NCBI GenBank assembly: GCA_026193295.1
Contig: JAPHSB010000439.1
Location: forward strand, 1 to 9,450
DNA length: 9,450 nt
Direction: 5' to 3'
Source: Lysobacterales bacterium
GTDB lineage: Bacteria > Pseudomonadota > Gammaproteobacteria > Xanthomonadales > SZUA-36
Below are positions 6,753 through 9,450 of this stretch, piece by piece (the stretch's first letter is position 1; each line of letters starts with the position of its first letter). Under the pieces are notes generated by a model. The model was given only the letters and a program-made list of their open reading frames with translations. It was not told the origin of the DNA and searched no databases. The position numbers and the translations under genes are program-made.

Positions 6753-6777
6753 TAAGGAATTTTCCGGAGCATTGCAA
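6749..6777 (-). promoter_or_regulatory. Sigma70-like promoter of the argF' operon
   Basis: On the argF' strand, TTGCAA (6777-6772, four of six matching the -35 consensus) and TACATT (6754-6749, four of six matching the -10 consensus) are separated by 17 bases. The expected start of transcription is about seven or eight bases after the -10 box, at 6742-6741, the A of the leader ATG or its neighbour. No better promoter lies between this and argF'. A TATTAT at 6882-6877 on the same strand lacks a -35 box. The arrangement would give a leader RNA of about 150 bases before argF'. Confidence 0.55.
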
Positions 6778-6819
6778 CCGCGCTGTCCACTTTGTCTGTT
6801 GGGGAGTGCGAAACCTGTC

Positions 6820-6849
6820 CGCCCGGGGGAAACCCGATGGGACCGGGCG
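6820..6849. repeat. GC-rich inverted repeat in the divergent intergenic region
   Basis: CGCCCGG (6820-6826) and CCGGGCG (6843-6849) are perfect inverted copies with a 16-base spacer, which itself contains GGG-AAA-CCC. No T run follows on either strand, so it is not an intrinsic terminator. It lies upstream of both divergent promoters' expected start points and could be a binding site or simply GC-rich background. Confidence 0.35.
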
Positions 6850-6875
6850 CGTATGGCTCACTGTTCGAACGACCG

Positions 6876-6881
6876 TATAAT
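6876..6881 (+). promoter_or_regulatory. Candidate -10 box for the transporter gene
   Basis: A perfect TATAAT faces the transporter, about 105 bases before its GTG. No convincing -35 hexamer lies 16-18 bases upstream. The 8-bp palindrome GTTCGAAC (6863-6870) sits five bases before the box, where a regulator could bind. If used, transcription would start near 6888 and leave a 5' untranslated region of about 100 bases containing a tandem GCAGGTGC repeat (6907-6922). Confidence 0.4.
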
Positions 6882-6986
6882 AGTGGGCACTCGACAGTTT
6901 CATCCAGCAGGTGCGCAGGTGCCAAAAATCATAGCTTTCCCAACACCCCGATCGCGGCCGTCCGTCCGTGAGAAGTTGCTGCGTCC

Positions 6987-8351
6987 GTGACCCGCTGGCT
7001 GATCATTATCGGACCGGCGGGAGCGTTGCTCCTGTATTTTCTGCTGCTGGGCCAGGGCTGGACCGGTGCCGCCTCCATCACCGCGTCGGTCACTTTACTC
7101 TGCGCCACCTGGTGGATTTTCGAACCGGTGCCGATCCCATTCACCTCGCTGATACCGTTGGCGGTTTTCCCGCTGCTGGGCGTGCTGACTCCGGCCCAGG
7201 TCGGCCAGTCCTTTGGCAGCCCATTGATCCTGCTGTTGATGGGCGGCTTCATGCTGTCCACCGCCATGTCCGACTCCGGCGCACATCGCCGCATCGCACT
7301 GTACATGGTGAACCTGTTTGGCGGCGGCAGCGCCCGCGGCCTGGTGCTCGGCTTCATGGCTGCAGCCGCCGTGCTGAGCATGTGGATCTCCAACACCGCC
7401 ACCACCCTGATGTTGCTGCCAGTAGCCCTGGCCGTGCTGGAACAAACGGATCGCAGGATGAACGTGCCGCTGCTGCTGGGCATCGCCTACGCGGCCAGCA
7501 TCGGCGGACTGGGTACGCCTATCGGCACGCCACCGAACCTGATCTTCATGCAGGTACACCTCGACCGGTTCGGCACCACGCCGAGCTTCCCCGAATGGAT
7601 GTCCTGGGGCATCCCGGTCGTTTTGCTGCTGGTGCCCCTGGCCGGCTTGTGGCTGACTCGCGGAGTGCGCCTCGAGCGCCCCGTCGAATTGCCGCGTGCC
7701 GGCAGTTGGCGCCCGTTCGAAAAACGCGTCCTGGCGATGTTCGCTTTAACCGCCCTGTTCTGGATAACCCGGCAGGCGCCATTTGGCGGTTGGAGTTCCT
7801 GGCTGGACCTGCCCCAGGCGAACGACGCATCGGTGGCGTTGATCGCGGTTGTGATGATGGCTGCACTGCCTAACGGTGAGGGTGGTCGGTTGCTGCGCTG
7901 GGAAGCAGCTGGCAGCATTCCCTGGGGGGTGTTGCTGCTGTTCGGAGGCGGCATCTGCATTGCCAACGCTTTCGTGCAGAGCGGCCTGGCCGATAACATC
8001 GCGCAGGAACTCGGGGCCTTTCTCACGCTGCCGACCTGGGCACTGATGCTGGGCATGTGCCTGACCGTGACCTTCCTGACCGAGGTGACCAGCAACACGG
8101 CCACGGCCAGCCTGCTGATGCCGCTCCTGGCCGCCACCGCAGTCACCGCTGACCTGAACCCGATGCTGCTGATGGTGCCGGCCGTGCTCAGCGCCAGTTG
8201 TGCCTTCATGCTGCCAGTCGCCACGGCACCTAACGCCATTGTCTTCGGCAGCGGCAAAGTCCGCATAAAAGACATGGCCCGCGCCGGCTTCATGCTCAAC
8301 CTGATCGGCGCCGTCGTCATCACCATCGTCTGCCTGATCGCCTTCGACTGA
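6987..8351 (+). CDS. DASS/SLC13-family anion transporter
   Basis: Inner-membrane carrier of the divalent anion:sodium symporter family (TC 2.A.47), 454 residues and strongly hydrophobic, with about a dozen likely membrane segments. Both halves carry the Ser-Asn-Thr motif of the substrate/sodium site: WISNTATTLMLLP (SNT 135-137) and TEVTSNTATASLLMP (SNT 369-371). GTPIGTPPNLIF (176-187) is the matching first-repeat loop, and ASCAFMLPVATAPNAIV (403-419) fits the family's PROSITE-type signature. The substrate (C4-dicarboxylates, citrate, sulfate or another anion) cannot be told from sequence. The start is GTG, the only usable start after an in-frame TGA at 6969-6971; AGAAG at 6971-6975 is a weak ribosome binding site. 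The gene is divergent from the arginine operon and convergent with lpdA, so it is probably its own transcription unit. No functional link to arginine synthesis is evident. Confidence 0.9.
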   Translation: MTRWLIIIGPAGALLLYFLLLGQGWTGAASITASVTLLCATWWIFEPVPIPFTSLIPLAVFPLLGVLTPAQVGQSFGSPLILLLMGGFMLSTAMSDSGAHRRIALYMVNLFGGGSARGLVLGFMAAAAVLSMWISNTATTLMLLPVALAVLEQTDRRMNVPLLLGIAYAASIGGLGTPIGTPPNLIFMQVHLDRFGTTPSFPEWMSWGIPVVLLLVPLAGLWLTRGVRLERPVELPRAGSWRPFEKRVLAMFALTALFWITRQAPFGGWSSWLDLPQANDASVALIAVVMMAALPNGEGGRLLRWEAAGSIPWGVLLLFGGGICIANAFVQSGLADNIAQELGAFLTLPTWALMLGMCLTVTFLTEVTSNTATASLLMPLLAATAVTADLNPMLLMVPAVLSASCAFMLPVATAPNAIVFGSGKVRIKDMARAGFMLNLIGAVVITIVCLIAFD

Positions 8352-8443
8352 AGCCCGCGTCTTCTCCTCACTTGTGCCTGCGTGCTTGATCGCGACACAA
8401 CGATGTGGCGTCAGGAGCTGCCGGCTCCCACCATCAACCTGGA
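8352..8443. other. Short convergent intergenic spacer without a clear terminator
   Basis: The 92 bases between the stops of the transporter and lpdA hold only a weak hairpin, GGAGC (8414-8418) with GCTCC (8424-8428), and no T run on either strand. Rho-dependent ends or overlapping 3' transcripts are likely (inference). Confidence 0.5.
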
Positions 8444-9450
8444 CTATTTCCTGGGGATATAGAGGTCCGTAACAGTGCCTTCGAAGACCTCGGCCGCCAT
8501 CGCCACCGTCTCCGACAAGGTCGGATGCGGATGAATCGTCAACCCGATATCCGCCGCCTCGGCGCCCATCTCGATCGCCAGGGCGCACTCTGCGATCAGG
8601 TCGCCGGCCTGCGGACCGGTGATGCCGGCCCCGATGATGCGCCGGGTCGCCCGGTCGAAGATGAGCTTGGTGAACCCTTCGCTGCGGTCGTTACCCAGCG
8701 CGCGCCCGCTGGCGGCCCAGGGAAACTTGCCGACACCGATCTGAAGGCCTTGCGCCTTCGCCTGGGTTTCAGTCACGCCGACCCACGCGATCTCAGGGTC
8801 GGTATAGGCAACAGACGGAATGACCCGTGCATCGAAAGCACTTTTCTGACCGGCACACACCTCCGCCGCAACCTTGCCTTCGTGGGTCGCCTTGTGCGCC
8901 AGCATCGGCTGGCCGACGACATCGCCGATGGCGAATATGTGCGGAATATTGGTCCGCATCTGGTGGTCGACCCGGATGAAGCCCTTCTCATCGACCTCGA
9001 CCCCGGCCGCCGCCGCGTTGACGCGGGCGCCGTTGGGCGTGCGGCCCACCGCGACCAGCACGCGATCAAACGGTTCACGACCCTGGTGCTTGCCTTCGAA
9101 ATGCGCGAACAAGGCATCGTCCGCCACATCGACGCGGCTGATCCGGGTCTCCAGGTGGATCGCCGCGTAGCGCTTGCTGACGCGGCGCCGCAGCGGCTTG
9201 ACGAGATCGGGGTCGGTGCCCGGCATCAGGGTGGGCGTCAATTCGACCACGGTGACCCTGCTGCCCAGCGCCTCGTAGATGCAGGCCATCTCCATACCGA
9301 TGATGCCCCCACCCACGATCAGCAGCCGCTGCGGAATTTCCTCGAGTCGCAGCGCGGCGGTCGAATCCATCAGCCGATGGTCGCCCCAGGGCATATTCGG
9401 CAACTCGAGGGACTGCGAGCCGACCGCGATGATCGCATTGGCAAAACTCA
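8444..9450 (-). CDS. lpdA: Dihydrolipoamide dehydrogenase (E3), N-terminal part cut by window edge
   Basis: FAD-dependent disulfide oxidoreductase that reoxidises lipoyl groups of the pyruvate and 2-oxoglutarate dehydrogenase complexes with NAD+; cytosolic. The 334 residues visible run to the TAG at 8446-8444; the frame is open to the right edge, starting within a stretch SFANAIIAVGSQ typical of the family's first FAD/NAD region. The NAD-binding loop GGGIIG is encoded around 9313-9296, the second FAD motif HIFAIGDVVGQPMLAHKA follows, and the dimerisation domain has the catalytic dyad motif HPHPTLSE (HPHPT at 8533-8519). The redox-active CxxxxC disulfide and first FAD motif lie off the edge, so about 140 residues are missing, or more if an N-terminal lipoyl domain is fused. 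The sequence resembles the gammaproteobacterial LpdA of the aceEF-lpd type. Confidence 0.95.
   Translation of the reverse strand, partial: SFANAIIAVGSQSLELPNMPWGDHRLMDSTAALRLEEIPQRLLIVGGGIIGMEMACIYEALGSRVTVVELTPTLMPGTDPDLVKPLRRRVSKRYAAIHLETRISRVDVADDALFAHFEGKHQGREPFDRVLVAVGRTPNGARVNAAAAGVEVDEKGFIRVDHQMRTNIPHIFAIGDVVGQPMLAHKATHEGKVAAEVCAGQKSAFDARVIPSVAYTDPEIAWVGVTETQAKAQGLQIGVGKFPWAASGRALGNDRSEGFTKLIFDRATRRIIGAGITGPQAGDLIAECALAIEMGAEAADIGLTIHPHPTLSETVAMAAEVFEGTVTDLYIPRK

Noticed and set aside
6720..6760. ArgR operator (ARG box)
   Set aside because: I looked for TGAAT-N4-ATTCA type sites around the argF' promoter and found none; the only palindrome has its arms in the opposite order.
6638..6772. 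Alternative 44-codon leader ORF from the ATG at 6772-6770, and a three-codon ORF at 6649-6638
   Set aside because: The first starts inside the promoter spacer, before the predicted transcription start, and has no adjacent Arg codons. The second has no ribosome binding site, and a stop next to the terminator would not create the switch logic.
6638..6925. Two longer minus-strand frames (80 and 95 codons) across the argF' leader
   Set aside because: They start upstream of the predicted promoter, have no ribosome binding site or protein-like composition, and only the last 26 codons of the 80-codon frame (6741-6661) make regulatory sense.
8414..8428. Hairpin between the transporter and lpdA as a terminator
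   Set aside because: The stem is only five or six base pairs and no T run follows on either strand.

Overview
This is a GC-rich proteobacterial chromosome segment. It is dominated by one arginine biosynthesis operon on the minus strand, running right to left from about 6777 to beyond the left edge. The gene set and order match the Xanthomonadales arrangement: N-acetylornithine carbamoyltransferase (argF'), argininosuccinate synthase (argG), acetylcitrulline deacetylase-type M20 peptidase (argE), a fused N-acetylglutamate kinase/synthase (argB), acetylglutamyl-phosphate reductase (argC) and argininosuccinate lyase (argH, cut by the edge). A gammaproteobacterium in or near the Xanthomonadales/Lysobacterales is the best guess. 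This rests on recalled family sequences, not on a search.

The operon encodes the acetylated variant of arginine synthesis. Glutamate is acetylated and phosphorylated by one fused protein and reduced by ArgC. An aminotransferase (argD, not in the window) would make acetylornithine. ArgF' carbamoylates that to acetylcitrulline, ArgE removes the acetyl group, and ArgG and ArgH finish. Gene junctions are extremely tight: a 1-base gap, then overlaps of 4, 8, 8 and 4 bases, so translational coupling is likely.

The most interesting part is the 395-base gap between argF' and the divergent transporter. On the argF' strand it holds a sigma70-like promoter, a 26-codon leader ORF with three Arg codons (two adjacent), a perfect intrinsic terminator ending 17 bases before the argF' start, and a copy of the terminator's 3' arm inside the leader ORF that can form a competing antiterminator. 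Together these form a textbook ribosome-mediated transcription attenuator, apparently sensing arginine. The leader ORF also seems to start at the 5' end of its mRNA (leaderless).

To the right, on the plus strand (6987-8351), is a DASS/SLC13-family anion transporter. At the right edge, on the minus strand, is the C-terminal two thirds of dihydrolipoamide dehydrogenase (lpdA). Neither is obviously linked to arginine synthesis. The 92 bases between them hold no convincing terminator. No mobile elements, tRNAs, rRNAs or CRISPR arrays were seen.
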